Assembly: GCA_022508705.1 (NCBI GenBank)
Contig: JAFLUO010000003.1
Location: 1-34,450 of the forward strand
Direction of reading: 5' to 3'
Length of the DNA stretch: 34,450 nt
Source: Oscillospiraceae bacterium
Lineage (GTDB): Bacteria; Bacillota; Clostridia; Oscillospirales; Acutalibacteraceae
Below are positions 14,830 to 22,442 of the stretch, piece by piece. The stretch's first letter is position 1. Every line of letters starts with the position of its first letter. A program made the position numbers and the translations under genes. The notes under the pieces are model-generated. The model ran no database searches. It worked only from the letters and a program-made list of their open reading frames with translations, and had not been told where the DNA came from.

Positions 14830-14851
14830 AAAACGCCGAAAAAGGCGTTTT
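14830..14851 (-). terminator. Intrinsic terminator in the leader of the lysis operon
   Basis: On the minus strand AAAACGCC, a TTTTTC loop and GGCGTTTT form an 8-bp stem followed by TTCTTTTC. It lies after the LexA-box promoter and about 50 bp before the sigma-like gene, so it is placed like an attenuator. It is also plausible on the plus strand. Confidence 0.6.
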
Positions 14852-14862
14852 AAATTTATTTT

Positions 14863-14880
14863 ACCGAACAAATGTTCGGT
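14863..14880. promoter_or_regulatory. LexA (SOS) box
   Basis: ACCGAACAAATGTTCGGT has perfect 8-bp inverted arms around AA. The core CGAACAAATGTTCG fits the Gram-positive LexA/DinR consensus CGAACRNRYGTTCG at every defined position. It lies just downstream of the -10 of the leftward promoter, roughly +5 to +22, where bound LexA would block initiation. Confidence 0.88.
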
Positions 14881-14891
14881 TTACATTTTCT

Positions 14892-14920
14892 ATTTTAGCA
14901 ATATATTTGTACTTTGTCAA
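14892..14920 (-). promoter_or_regulatory. Strong promoter of the lysis operon
   Basis: Minus strand TTGACA (14920-14915), 17-bp spacer, TAAAAT (14897-14892). Transcription would start near 14885 and read directly into the LexA box. Confidence 0.85.
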
Positions 14921-14937
14921 GAGAAAAAATAAAAAAC

Positions 14938-14963
14938 GGAAGCCTGTTAAGACTTCCGTTATG
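14938..14963 (-). terminator. Terminator of the surface protein gene
   Basis: AACGGAAG and CTTCCGTT form an 8-bp stem; on the minus strand it is followed by a long T-run (TTTTTTATTTTTTC). Confidence 0.85.
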
Positions 14964-14987
14964 TATTAAGCAATGTTAAATTTTAAA

Positions 14988-16025
14988 TTATTCAGCGTCG
15001 TCGTTCTTTTTTCTTGTAAGAATCAATGCTGCGCCTGCAACTGCTGCAACTGCTGCAACTGCAATGAATGATACATCGCCTGTGTTGGGGATAACTGTTG
15101 TTGTGTCACCGTCTCCGCCGCCGAAAATATCGCCTAAGCCGTCACCGTCTCCCCATTCAAAACCTGAACCTCCGTTACCATCGTCGCCTCCGCCACCGAA
15201 GAGAAGGTCGCCGATAGTGCCAAGGATGCCAAGGATTGTATCAAGGAAGCTGCCTGATGATGAATTGTCATTATCCCAAGGAAGAGTGAAGTCACCGAAA
15301 TCGGGGAACTGGAATCCGCCGTCGCCTTCACCGCCGAGACCTTCTAAGAATTCAAGAATCTGCTGAACAGTTTCATTGTCTTCTATCTCGCCTAACTCAA
15401 CAAGCTCAGATAAAGCCGCTGCGATGTCGGGAAGCTGGCTGATAACGATTTTACCGTTTGCAAGGTCTTCACCGATTTTTGCTGTGATTTCATCAATACC
15501 TGCGCCGTCGTTGAGCATTTGTGCAAGCTCCTGAGCATACTCTTCTGCTGAAACCTCAGGCTCTGCCTCGTCGCCGAAAAAGCTGCCGAGAGTGCCGAGA
15601 ATCTCATCAATAATACCTGACATATCGCCATCCTCGCCGTCACCGCCGAGACCGCCCATGAGGGTTGAACCTGCTATTGAAACAGCGTCGCCGATTTCAA
15701 CATAACCGTTTGAAACCATGTCAAAGATTTCACTGATAGCTGTTGCAGGATCAGCCGCGGCATTTGCAACAACATAAGCATAATATGCCTGCCATGCTTC
15801 ACTCCACTCCATCGTTGAGTTGTCATCTCTGATGTAGATACCCTGGTTTCTGATATCATTGTAGATGCCCATATGTAAGAGTGGATTGCTTACTGCATTG
15901 CTATAATCAGTTTCACTTCCTGCAATCTCAATAGGGCTCTTAACGCCTGCAAATTCAGCAAATGCCATAACTGACATTGACAATACCATTGCCAAAGCAA
16001 CGAGAACTGCAATTAACTTTTTCAT
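14988..16025 (-). CDS. Secreted cell-wall-anchored protein with LPXTG-like sorting signal
   Basis: The start is taken as ATG 16025 (MKKLIAVLVALAMVLSMSVM), a classic signal peptide ending near AFA, with AAAGGA 11 nt upstream; an in-frame ATG at 16034 is too close to that site. The mature part has a helical, Ala-rich region (WSEAWQAYYAYVVANAAADP), an acidic region with helical segments, and a Gly/Asp-rich low-complexity zone from about residue 230. The C-terminus has VIPNTGD, a hydrophobic helix and the tail TRKKNDDAE, which is the layout of a sortase substrate with IPNTG in place of LPXTG. The protein is very acidic and function is unknown. It is monocistronic behind a perfect consensus promoter. 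Confidence 0.85.
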   Translation of the reverse strand: MKKLIAVLVALAMVLSMSVMAFAEFAGVKSPIEIAGSETDYSNAVSNPLLHMGIYNDIRNQGIYIRDDNSTMEWSEAWQAYYAYVVANAAADPATAISEIFDMVSNGYVEIGDAVSIAGSTLMGGLGGDGEDGDMSGIIDEILGTLGSFFGDEAEPEVSAEEYAQELAQMLNDGAGIDEITAKIGEDLANGKIVISQLPDIAAALSELVELGEIEDNETVQQILEFLEGLGGEGDGGFQFPDFGDFTLPWDNDNSSSGSFLDTILGILGTIGDLLFGGGGDDGNGGSGFEWGDGDGLGDIFGGGDGDTTTVIPNTGDVSFIAVAAVAAVAGAALILTRKKNDDAE

Positions 16026-16090
16026 AATTACCATTTTCCTTTCGTTTTTTGAAAATTACTATTTAAGGTAATCCACCTTTAGTCTTCATC

Positions 16091-16119
16091 ATTATACAAT
16101 ACAAAATTTACAATGTCAA
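16091..16119 (-). promoter_or_regulatory. Perfect consensus promoter of the surface protein gene
   Basis: Minus strand TTGACA (16119-16114), 17-bp spacer, TATAAT (16096-16091). The leader of about 60 nt contains a short AAGGT/ACCTT hairpin. Confidence 0.88.
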
Positions 16120-16231
16120 CACAATTTTTTAAAAAAGAAAATTCTTTTTTGAGGTTTTATTATTCGTCTTTCATAAACTTGTGTTTAACGGGCAAAATAC
16201 ATAAAACTAATATATTTATGGAGTGTAAAAA

Positions 16232-16417
16232 ATGTTCGGAAACAAATCAAAAAAAGAAAAAATGTTTGAGGCTCGGAGAAAAATGGAAAAGCTAAATCAA
16301 GAGCTTGGTAAAATGTGGAATGAGGATTACGATGAAATTCCCTCAGACGTTAACGGAAGCTATACGGGAACGCCGAAAGACGGCGGCGAACCTCAACAGG
16401 ATGCTGATGATTTATAA
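16232..16417 (+). CDS. Small hydrophilic protein of unknown function
   Basis: This 61-residue protein starts at ATG 16232 with GGAG 8 nt upstream. The N-terminal half is basic and helical (KKEKMFEARRKMEKLNQELG); the C-terminal half is acidic and probably extended (DVNGSYTGTPKDGG, ending QDADDL). No signal peptide or membrane segment. I have the impression that the SYTGT...QDADDL ending recurs in short Clostridia proteins, but cannot check this here. It lies about 150 bp upstream of rimP, with a separate promoter in between, so it is probably transcribed on its own. Confidence 0.65.
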   Translation: MFGNKSKKEKMFEARRKMEKLNQELGKMWNEDYDEIPSDVNGSYTGTPKDGGEPQQDADDL

Positions 16418-16465
16418 ACGAAAAAATTTCTTTATATAATATTGTATATTTATTTTAAAAAAGTA

Positions 16466-16494
16466 TTGATTTATTTATTATTGTATGGTAATAT
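16466..16494 (+). promoter_or_regulatory. Promoter of the rimP-nusA-infB operon
   Basis: TTGATT (16466-16471), 17-bp spacer, TAATAT (16489-16494), about 70 bp before rimP. Confidence 0.65.
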
Positions 16495-16521
16495 ATGTAA
16501 TGTAAGAATATCCGTTATGTT

Positions 16522-16543
16522 GAGAGTGGGGCGACCCGCTCTC
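16522..16543 (+). promoter_or_regulatory. Leader hairpin upstream of rimP
   Basis: GAGAGTGGG and CCCGCTCTC form a 9-bp stem (one GU pair) closed by a GCGA GNRA-type tetraloop. No T-run follows, so it is not a terminator. Its position between promoter and ribosome site (TAGGAG) suggests a role in mRNA stability or autoregulation. Confidence 0.6.
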
Positions 16544-16565
16544 TTAAATTTATAGGAGTAAAATT

Positions 16566-17045
16566 ATGAAAAAGAATACTGCGGCAATCGTTTGGGACAT
16601 TGCAAAACCCATTGCCGATTCCTTAGGGCTTATCCTTTGGGATGTTAAATTTTTAAAGGAAGGCACAAAATGGTATTTGCGCATAACCATTGATAAAGAA
16701 GGCGGCGTTAATATTGACGACTGTGTTAATATGCACCACGCTATTGACGCACCTTTAGACGAGGCAGACCCTATTGAGCAAAGCTATAATTTGCAGGTGC
16801 AGTCCCCGGGAATTGAAAGAGAGCTTACACGGGATTTTCATTTTGAAGAATATTTAGGCGAAAATGTTTGGGTAAGGCTTATAAAGCCCTACGAGGGAGT
16901 TCGTGATTTTAAAGGCGTTTTGGTGGCTTACGACAATGACTCTGTAACCATTTCTCCGGATGATGAAACGGAGATAAATATAAAGAAAAAAGAGGCCTCA
17001 TTTATTAAGGCTGACGATTTTGGAGGTTTTGAAGAAAATGAATAA
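16566..17045 (+). CDS. rimP: Ribosome maturation factor RimP
   Basis: The 159-residue protein has the RimP N-terminal domain (IADSLGLILWDVKFLKEGTK, WYLRITIDKEGGVNIDDCVN) with the conserved SPGIERELT region in the middle and an SH3-like C-terminal domain (VWVRLIKPYEGVRDFKGVLV). RimP helps assemble the 30S subunit. It is the first gene of the nusA-infB operon, as in most Firmicutes, and its stop overlaps the nusA start by 8 bp. Length is normal. Confidence 0.96.
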   Translation: MKKNTAAIVWDIAKPIADSLGLILWDVKFLKEGTKWYLRITIDKEGGVNIDDCVNMHHAIDAPLDEADPIEQSYNLQVQSPGIERELTRDFHFEEYLGENVWVRLIKPYEGVRDFKGVLVAYDNDSVTISPDDETEINIKKKEASFIKADDFGGFEENE

Positions 17046-18111
17046 GGAATTTTTTGAAGCAGTTGCTTTAATGGAAAAGGAAAAAGGTATTTCCGCTGAT
17101 TACCTTTGTGAAAAAATTGCAGACGCAATAGTTAAAGCGGCAAGAAAAGATTATAACGGCGCTGACGTTGTATTTTGCGACATTGATGCAGAAAAGCAAA
17201 CTTTCAGAGTTTACGTTAAAAAGCCTATTGTTGCTGAGGAAGATTATGTTGACCCGTTTGCTGAGGCTTCTGTTGAAGAGGCAAAGCAATATTTGGAAAA
17301 TCCCCAGCCCGGCGAGTACTTAGAGTATGACCTTGATACAATGAAATTCGGCAGAATTGCGGCACAGACTGCAAAGCACGTTATCCGTCAGGGAATTAAA
17401 GAGGCTGAGCGCGGTCAGGTTATCCGTGAATTCCAGTCAAAGAGTCAGGATCTTGTTAACGCTAAGGTCAGCAGAATTGACCCGATCAACGGCAATATAA
17501 CCCTTGAAATCGGCAACGGCTCCGCCGTTTTGCCCCGTTCGGAGCAAATCCCCGGCGAAACCTTCACAGAGGGCGATTTAATAAAGGTTTACGTTGTTGA
17601 AGTTAAGGATACCGACCGCGGACCGAGAGTTATGCTTTCCCGCGGAAATGCAGGCTTTGTTAAAAGACTTTTCGAGCAGGAAGTTCCCGAAATATTTGAT
17701 GGCATCGTTACTGTAAACGCAATTTCGAGAGATGCGGGCAGCCGTACAAAAATGGCTGTAAGCTCAAAGGATGCAGATGTTGACCCAATAGGTGCTTGCA
17801 TTGGTCAAAGGGGCGCCCGTGTTAACAAAATTGTTGAAATTCTCGGCGGAGAGAAGATTGATATTGTTAAATACAGTGACGATCCTGCTGAATTTATTTC
17901 CGCTGCCCTGGCTCCTGCGGACGTTTTAAAGGTTGAAATTTTGGATGCAGAAACCGAAAACCCGAAAGCTAAAAAATCCTGCTCGGTTACCGTTCCCGAT
18001 AATCAGCTTTCCCTTGCTATCGGCAATAAGGGTCAAAACGCCCGTCTTGCCGCACAGCTTACGGGCTGGAACATTGACATTAAGCCCGAAAGCGGATTTT
18101 ACGAGGGTTAA
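17038..18111 (+). CDS. nusA: Transcription termination/antitermination protein NusA
   Basis: The start is ATG 17038 (MNKEFFEAVALMEKEKGIS), with GGAGG 11 nt upstream; an earlier in-frame TTG at 17020 is rejected. The 357-residue protein has the N-terminal RNA polymerase-binding domain, an S1 domain around residues 130-200 (VNAKVSRIDPINGNITLEIG), and two KH domains, visible as DPIGACIGQRGARVNKIVEI and LSLAIGNKGQNARLAAQLTG. It lacks the C-terminal acidic repeats of proteobacterial NusA, as usual in Firmicutes. NusA modulates pausing, termination and antitermination of RNA polymerase. Confidence 0.97.
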   Translation: MNKEFFEAVALMEKEKGISADYLCEKIADAIVKAARKDYNGADVVFCDIDAEKQTFRVYVKKPIVAEEDYVDPFAEASVEEAKQYLENPQPGEYLEYDLDTMKFGRIAAQTAKHVIRQGIKEAERGQVIREFQSKSQDLVNAKVSRIDPINGNITLEIGNGSAVLPRSEQIPGETFTEGDLIKVYVVEVKDTDRGPRVMLSRGNAGFVKRLFEQEVPEIFDGIVTVNAISRDAGSRTKMAVSSKDADVDPIGACIGQRGARVNKIVEILGGEKIDIVKYSDDPAEFISAALAPADVLKVEILDAETENPKAKKSCSVTVPDNQLSLAIGNKGQNARLAAQLTGWNIDIKPESGFYEG

Positions 18112-18147
18112 TTTTACAAGGGTTAATTTACAATCGGAGTGAGTAAT

Positions 18148-18417
18148 TTGAAACCGAAAAAAATTCCTTTAAGAAAATGCAACGGCTGCGGCGAACAAAA
18201 AGACAAAAGAGAGCTTGTTCGCATAGTTAAAAACTCAAACGGTGAAATAAACCTTGACGTTACGGGCAAAATGCCCGGAAGAGGCGCTTACATTTGCCCC
18301 TGCATAGAATGTCTTCAAAAGGCACGGAAAGCAAAACGCATTGAAAAGGCTTTTGAATGCCCCGTTCCGTCAGAGGTTTATGACAAATTAGAGGAGCAGC
18401 TTAAAAACAATGGCTGA
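18148..18417 (+). CDS. ylxR: YlxR/RnpM family RNA-binding protein
   Basis: TTG 18148 is the best start: GGAG lies 8 nt upstream and it gives the family-typical N-terminus MKPKKIPLRKCNGCGEQKDK. A GTG at 18139 is also in frame. The 89-residue protein contains KRELVRIVKN and the GRGAYIC signature of DUF448. YlxR is known as RnpM, a modulator of RNase P, and sits between nusA and a ribosomal-type L7Ae protein in many Firmicutes, as here. Its last codons overlap the ylxQ start by 8 bp. Confidence 0.93.
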   Translation: MKPKKIPLRKCNGCGEQKDKRELVRIVKNSNGEINLDVTGKMPGRGAYICPCIECLQKARKAKRIEKAFECPVPSEVYDKLEEQLKNNG

Positions 18418-18730
18418 AAATAAATTAAAAGGTCACTTAGGACTATGCCGAAGGGCAGGCAAAATGTCTTTAGGTCACGACGCGGCAGTCACACAGATAA
18501 AAAAACGAAAAGCATTTTTGGCAGTTTGCTGTAAGGATTCGTCAGAAAGACTTATTGCGGAAATCCGTGACGAGTGTAATTTTAACGGCAGGAACATAAA
18601 ATTTATTACGGCAGATATTACATCGGAAGAAATATATTTTTATATCGGAGTAAAATCAAAGGTTTTCACCGTTGATGACAAAGGATTTGCCGATATGCTT
18701 ATAAGCGATTTAACGGGAGGTATTGAATAA
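18410..18730 (+). CDS. ylxQ: L7Ae/L30e-type ribosomal protein YlxQ
   Basis: This 106-residue protein has the L7Ae fold markers: GLCRRAGKMSLGHDAAVTQI near the start, FLAVCCKDSSERLIAEI in the middle and a C-terminal helix. Members bind kink-turn RNA. It lies in the standard ylxR-ylxQ-infB order; its start overlaps ylxR and its TAA shares one base with the ATG of infB. Confidence 0.92.
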   Translation: MAENKLKGHLGLCRRAGKMSLGHDAAVTQIKKRKAFLAVCCKDSSERLIAEIRDECNFNGRNIKFITADITSEEIYFYIGVKSKVFTVDDKGFADMLISDLTGGIE

Positions 18731-21144
18731 TGGCTATTGCAACAAAGAAATTCAAGGTTAGCGACTTAGCAAAAAACTTTGAATTACAAAGCAAAGAGAT
18801 AATTGAAACTCTGGCAAAATTTACTGAGGGCGAAAAGAAAGCCTCAACTGCGGTTGAGGAGAAAGACCTTGACGTTCTTTTTGACCTTATTACACAAAAC
18901 CACAATGTGGGCAGTTTTGACGCATATTTTGCTTCTGCCGCTGAAGAAAAGCCGAAAAAGGAATTAAAATCGCAGAAGGAAAATACAAATAATAAACAGG
19001 AAAAGACCGGCACGCAAAAGCCGCAAAACGGCAAGACTGAAAAGGCAGATAAGTCACAAAAGAGTGCTAATAACAACAAACCTGCTCCTGCTAATAACAA
19101 GCCCTTTGAAAAGAAAGAGAAAAAGGAAAAGCAGAAAGACGACCGCCCAATGCAGTCAAGAACAAAGGGTGAAATCAGGCGAATTGACACTCGCGCTAAC
19201 TCCTTCGACGCAGAAAAATACAACGAAAAGTATGAAAATATTGCTCCTGCAAGCTCAAGCAATTCAGATAATCTTGTTAAAAAGCAGAAGCTTAAACAGA
19301 AATCTCAGCAGTATCGCCGTCAGGGTACACACGGCGGAAAGAGAGAGACTGAGGCGGAAAGATTAAAGAGAATAGCCGCTGAGCGTGCTAAAAAGCCCCC
19401 CGTTATTACGGTCGGTGATGAAATCACCGTCGGCGAATTGGCTTCCCGTCTTAAAATGACTGCCGCTGAGGTTATCAAAAAGCTCTTTGCCCTCGGTCAA
19501 ATGTCCGCCATTAACGACGTTATTGACTATGACACCGCTGAAATCGTTGCAACTGAGTTGGGCGCAAAGGTTAACCGTGAGGTTGTGGTAACCATTGAAG
19601 AGCGAATTATCGACGATTCTGAGGATAACGCAGAAGATCTTGTAGCCCGTGACCCCGTTGTTTGCGTTATGGGTCACGTTGACCACGGTAAAACTTCAAT
19701 TCTTGACGCTATAAGAAATTCTGCTGTTACCGAAACGGAAGCAGGCGGTATTACACAGCACATAGGTGCTTACAGAGTTGATCTTAACGGTCAGAAGATA
19801 ACATTCCTTGACACACCGGGTCACGAAGCGTTCACCTCTATGCGCGCCCGCGGTGCCATGGCAACGGACATTGCAGTTTTGGTTGTTGCCGCTGACGACG
19901 GTATTATGCCCCAGACTGTTGAGGCTATTAACCACGCAAAAGCCGCTGAGGTTTCAATTATTGTTGCTATCAACAAAATGGATAAACCCGGCGCTTCTGT
20001 TGATAAAATTATGCAGCAGTTAACGGAATACGAGCTCGTACCCGAGGAATGGGGCGGCGATATTATCTGCGTTCCCGTTTCGGCAAAAACACATATGAAT
20101 ATCGACAAGCTTCTTGAAAATATTCTTCTTGTGGCTGAAATGAGGGAGCTTAAAGCAAACCCGAACAGAGCCGCAAAGGGTATTGTTATTGAAGCCCGTC
20201 TTGACAAGGGCAGAGGTCCCGTTGCAACGCTTCTTGTTCAGAACGGTACCCTCAATTCGGGTGACACCATAGTTGCAGGCTCAGCCGTGGGCAGAGTTCG
20301 TGTTATGGTTGACGATAAGAGAAGAAAGATGAACAATGCCGGTCCTTCCGTTCCCGTTGAGATTATGGGACTTGACGAAGTGCCCCAGGCAGGCGACGTT
20401 TTCGACGCAGTTTCAGATGAAAAGCTTGCCCGCGCTCTTGTTGAACAGAGACGTCAGAAAGCTAAAGAAGAACAGTTCAATCAATACCAGAAGGTTACTC
20501 TTGATAACCTCTTCTCCACCATTAAAGCAGGTGAAATCAAAACTCTTAACATTATTGTTAAGGCTGACGTTCAGGGTTCTGTTGAGGCAGTTCGTCAAAG
20601 TCTTGAAAAGCTTACCAACGAAGAGGTTGCCGTTAAGGTTATCCACGGCGGCGTTGGTGCAGTTAACGAGTCCGACGTTATGCTTGCAAACGCTTCAAAC
20701 GCTATCATCGTTGGATTTAACGTGCGCCCCGACCCCATTGCAACGGAAATTGCAGAGCGTGACGGCGTTGATATGAGAATGTACCGCATTATTTACGACT
20801 GCATTGAAGAGATTGAAGATGCTATTAAGGGCATGCTCGCTCCCAAGTTCCGTGATGTTGAATTGGGCCGTGTTGAAGTCAGAAACGTGTTCAAGCTCTC
20901 TTCCGCAGGAACTATTGCAGGCAGCTACGTTCTTTCAGGTAAGGTTACGAGAAACGCACGAATTCGCGTTGTTCGTGACGGTATCGTTATCATTGACGAT
21001 GCTATTTCATCCCTCAAGCGTTTCAAGGATGACGTTAAAGAGGTAGCTTCGGGCTATGAATGCGGTATAGGCCTTGAAAAATTCAACGACATTAAAGAGG
21101 GCGACATTCTTGAAGCCTTCATTACAGAAGAGTATAAGGATTGA
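18730..21144 (+). CDS. infB: Translation initiation factor IF-2
   Basis: The 804-residue GTPase has an N-terminal IF2_N motif (FKVSDLAKNFELQSKEIIET), a 150-residue Lys/Glu/Asn/Gln-rich disordered linker and a second IF2_N module (ITVGELASRLKMTAAEVIKK). The G domain begins near residue 310: GHVDHGKT (G1, from residue 315), DTPGHEAF (G3) and NKMD (G4). Domains II, III and IV follow, ending in the fMet-tRNA binding C2 domain (VLSGKVTRNARIRVVRDGIV, LKRFKDDVKEVASGYECGIG). It promotes initiator tRNA binding to the 30S subunit and subunit joining. Length and domain order are normal. Confidence 0.98.
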   Translation: MAIATKKFKVSDLAKNFELQSKEIIETLAKFTEGEKKASTAVEEKDLDVLFDLITQNHNVGSFDAYFASAAEEKPKKELKSQKENTNNKQEKTGTQKPQNGKTEKADKSQKSANNNKPAPANNKPFEKKEKKEKQKDDRPMQSRTKGEIRRIDTRANSFDAEKYNEKYENIAPASSSNSDNLVKKQKLKQKSQQYRRQGTHGGKRETEAERLKRIAAERAKKPPVITVGDEITVGELASRLKMTAAEVIKKLFALGQMSAINDVIDYDTAEIVATELGAKVNREVVVTIEERIIDDSEDNAEDLVARDPVVCVMGHVDHGKTSILDAIRNSAVTETEAGGITQHIGAYRVDLNGQKITFLDTPGHEAFTSMRARGAMATDIAVLVVAADDGIMPQTVEAINHAKAAEVSIIVAINKMDKPGASVDKIMQQLTEYELVPEEWGGDIICVPVSAKTHMNIDKLLENILLVAEMRELKANPNRAAKGIVIEARLDKGRGPVATLLVQNGTLNSGDTIVAGSAVGRVRVMVDDKRRKMNNAGPSVPVEIMGLDEVPQAGDVFDAVSDEKLARALVEQRRQKAKEEQFNQYQKVTLDNLFSTIKAGEIKTLNIIVKADVQGSVEAVRQSLEKLTNEEVAVKVIHGGVGAVNESDVMLANASNAIIVGFNVRPDPIATEIAERDGVDMRMYRIIYDCIEEIEDAIKGMLAPKFRDVELGRVEVRNVFKLSSAGTIAGSYVLSGKVTRNARIRVVRDGIVIIDDAISSLKRFKDDVKEVASGYECGIGLEKFNDIKEGDILEAFITEEYKD

Positions 21145-21148
21145 TAGT

Positions 21149-21511
21149 ATGGGTTACAGAACAAGCCGAGTTGCTGAGGACATTAAGCGTGAAATCGTGG
21201 CTGTTATCCGTGAACTTAAAGACCCGAGGGTTAAGGATAAAATTTTAACCGTTGTCCGTGTGGATGTAAGTTCTGATTTATCTTACGCTAAAGTTTACAT
21301 CAGCTCCATAAACGGAATTGAAGATGCAAAAGAGGCCGTAAAAGGGCTTAAAAGCGCCTGCGGACTCATAAGGCACGAAATCGGCACAAGGCTACGGCTT
21401 CGCAAAACGCCTGAGCTTTCATTCGTTGCCGATAATTCCGTTGAACACGGTATGGAAATTTTCCGCAAAATAGAGAGTATTGAGGATAAAAACAATGAGA
21501 GTGACTCTTAA
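21149..21511 (+). CDS. rbfA: Ribosome-binding factor A
   Basis: ATG 21149 is chosen because AAGGA lies 8 nt upstream and the family-typical start MGYRTSRVAEDIKREIVAVI follows; the open frame extends upstream inside infB without support. The 120-residue KH-like protein contains LKDPRVKDKILTVVRVDVSS and LSYAKVYISS, with the RLRKTPELSFVADNSVEHG ending. RbfA acts in late 30S subunit maturation. It overlaps the next gene by 17 bp. Confidence 0.96.
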   Translation: MGYRTSRVAEDIKREIVAVIRELKDPRVKDKILTVVRVDVSSDLSYAKVYISSINGIEDAKEAVKGLKSACGLIRHEIGTRLRLRKTPELSFVADNSVEHGMEIFRKIESIEDKNNESDS

Positions 21512-22442
21512 AGACTGTGCTGATATTTTAAAAAATCACCAAAGCTTTCTTATATTAACCCACGCAAGCCCCGACGGGGACACCTTGGGCAGTGCATTTG
21601 CGCTAAAGCGGGCTTTACAGAAAATCGGCAAACCGTCAAAAGTAATTTGCAATGATGAAATTCCGCAGAAATATTCATTTTTGTGGAACGGTATAGACAA
21701 TGACGATATAGATTTTGAGGCGGTAATTTCCGTTGACGTTGCAGACCGCAAGCTTTTGGGTGAGAATGTAAACAACGAATACGGCGACAAAATCGTACTG
21801 GCTATTGACCATCATCTCTCTCACAGAGATTTTGCAGAAAACACATATTTGTGTGACAAAGCGTCAAATGCAGAGAATATTTACAATCTGTTATGCGAAA
21901 TGAATATCCCGATAGATGCAGGAATTGCCACCTGCATTTACTGCGGCATGGCGACGGACACAGGGTGCTTCCTTTTTTCCAGCACCACGCCCGAAACTCA
22001 CAAAATCGCCGCTGTTCTTATGGAAAAAGGCGCTGATTTTGTACTTGTAAACAGAAAGATGTTTGAAACAAAAACCGCATCATATTTAAAGTTAGAGCAA
22101 ATGGCGCTGAGCACCATTGAGCTTCATTTCGGCGGAAAATGCGCCGTTATGCAGATAACTCAGGATATGTTCAAGGAAAGCAAATCCAATGACGGCGAGT
22201 GTGACGGAATAGCTTCTCTTCCCCGTAAAATTGAAGGTGTGCTTATCGGAATTACCATTCGTGAAAAGGAAAACGGTAAATTTAAAGTTTCAATCAGAAC
22301 GGTAGAGCCTTATAATGCATCGGAAATTTGTGCTAATTTCGGCGGCGGCGGCCACAACCGTGCGGCAGGCTGTGAATTTGAATGCTCTCTTGAAGAAGCA
22401 AAGAGTCAACTCCTTAAATTCATCGGGGAAAAGGTTATATGA
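21495..22442 (+). CDS. nrnA: DHH/DHHA1 phosphoesterase, NrnA-like oligoribonuclease
   Basis: ATG 21495 follows GAGGA by 8 nt and gives 315 residues. The DHH-domain motifs are in order: ILTHASPDGDTLGSAFAL, ISVDVADRKLL, the eponymous AIDHHLSH, and TDTGCFLFSSTTPET. The DHHA1 domain ends with NFGGGGHNRAAGCEFE. NrnA-type enzymes degrade nanoRNA 2-5 nt long and dephosphorylate pAp, using Mn. The position between rbfA and truB is standard in Firmicutes. It overlaps rbfA by 17 bp and truB by ATGA. Confidence 0.93.
   Translation: MRVTLKDCADILKNHQSFLILTHASPDGDTLGSAFALKRALQKIGKPSKVICNDEIPQKYSFLWNGIDNDDIDFEAVISVDVADRKLLGENVNNEYGDKIVLAIDHHLSHRDFAENTYLCDKASNAENIYNLLCEMNIPIDAGIATCIYCGMATDTGCFLFSSTTPETHKIAAVLMEKGADFVLVNRKMFETKTASYLKLEQMALSTIELHFGGKCAVMQITQDMFKESKSNDGECDGIASLPRKIEGVLIGITIREKENGKFKVSIRTVEPYNASEICANFGGGGHNRAAGCEFECSLEEAKSQLLKFIGEKVI

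Noticed and set aside
15064..15366. Open frame on the plus strand rich in Pro and Ser
   Set aside because: It is the complement of the Gly/Asp-rich low-complexity region of the surface protein, with no ribosome site.
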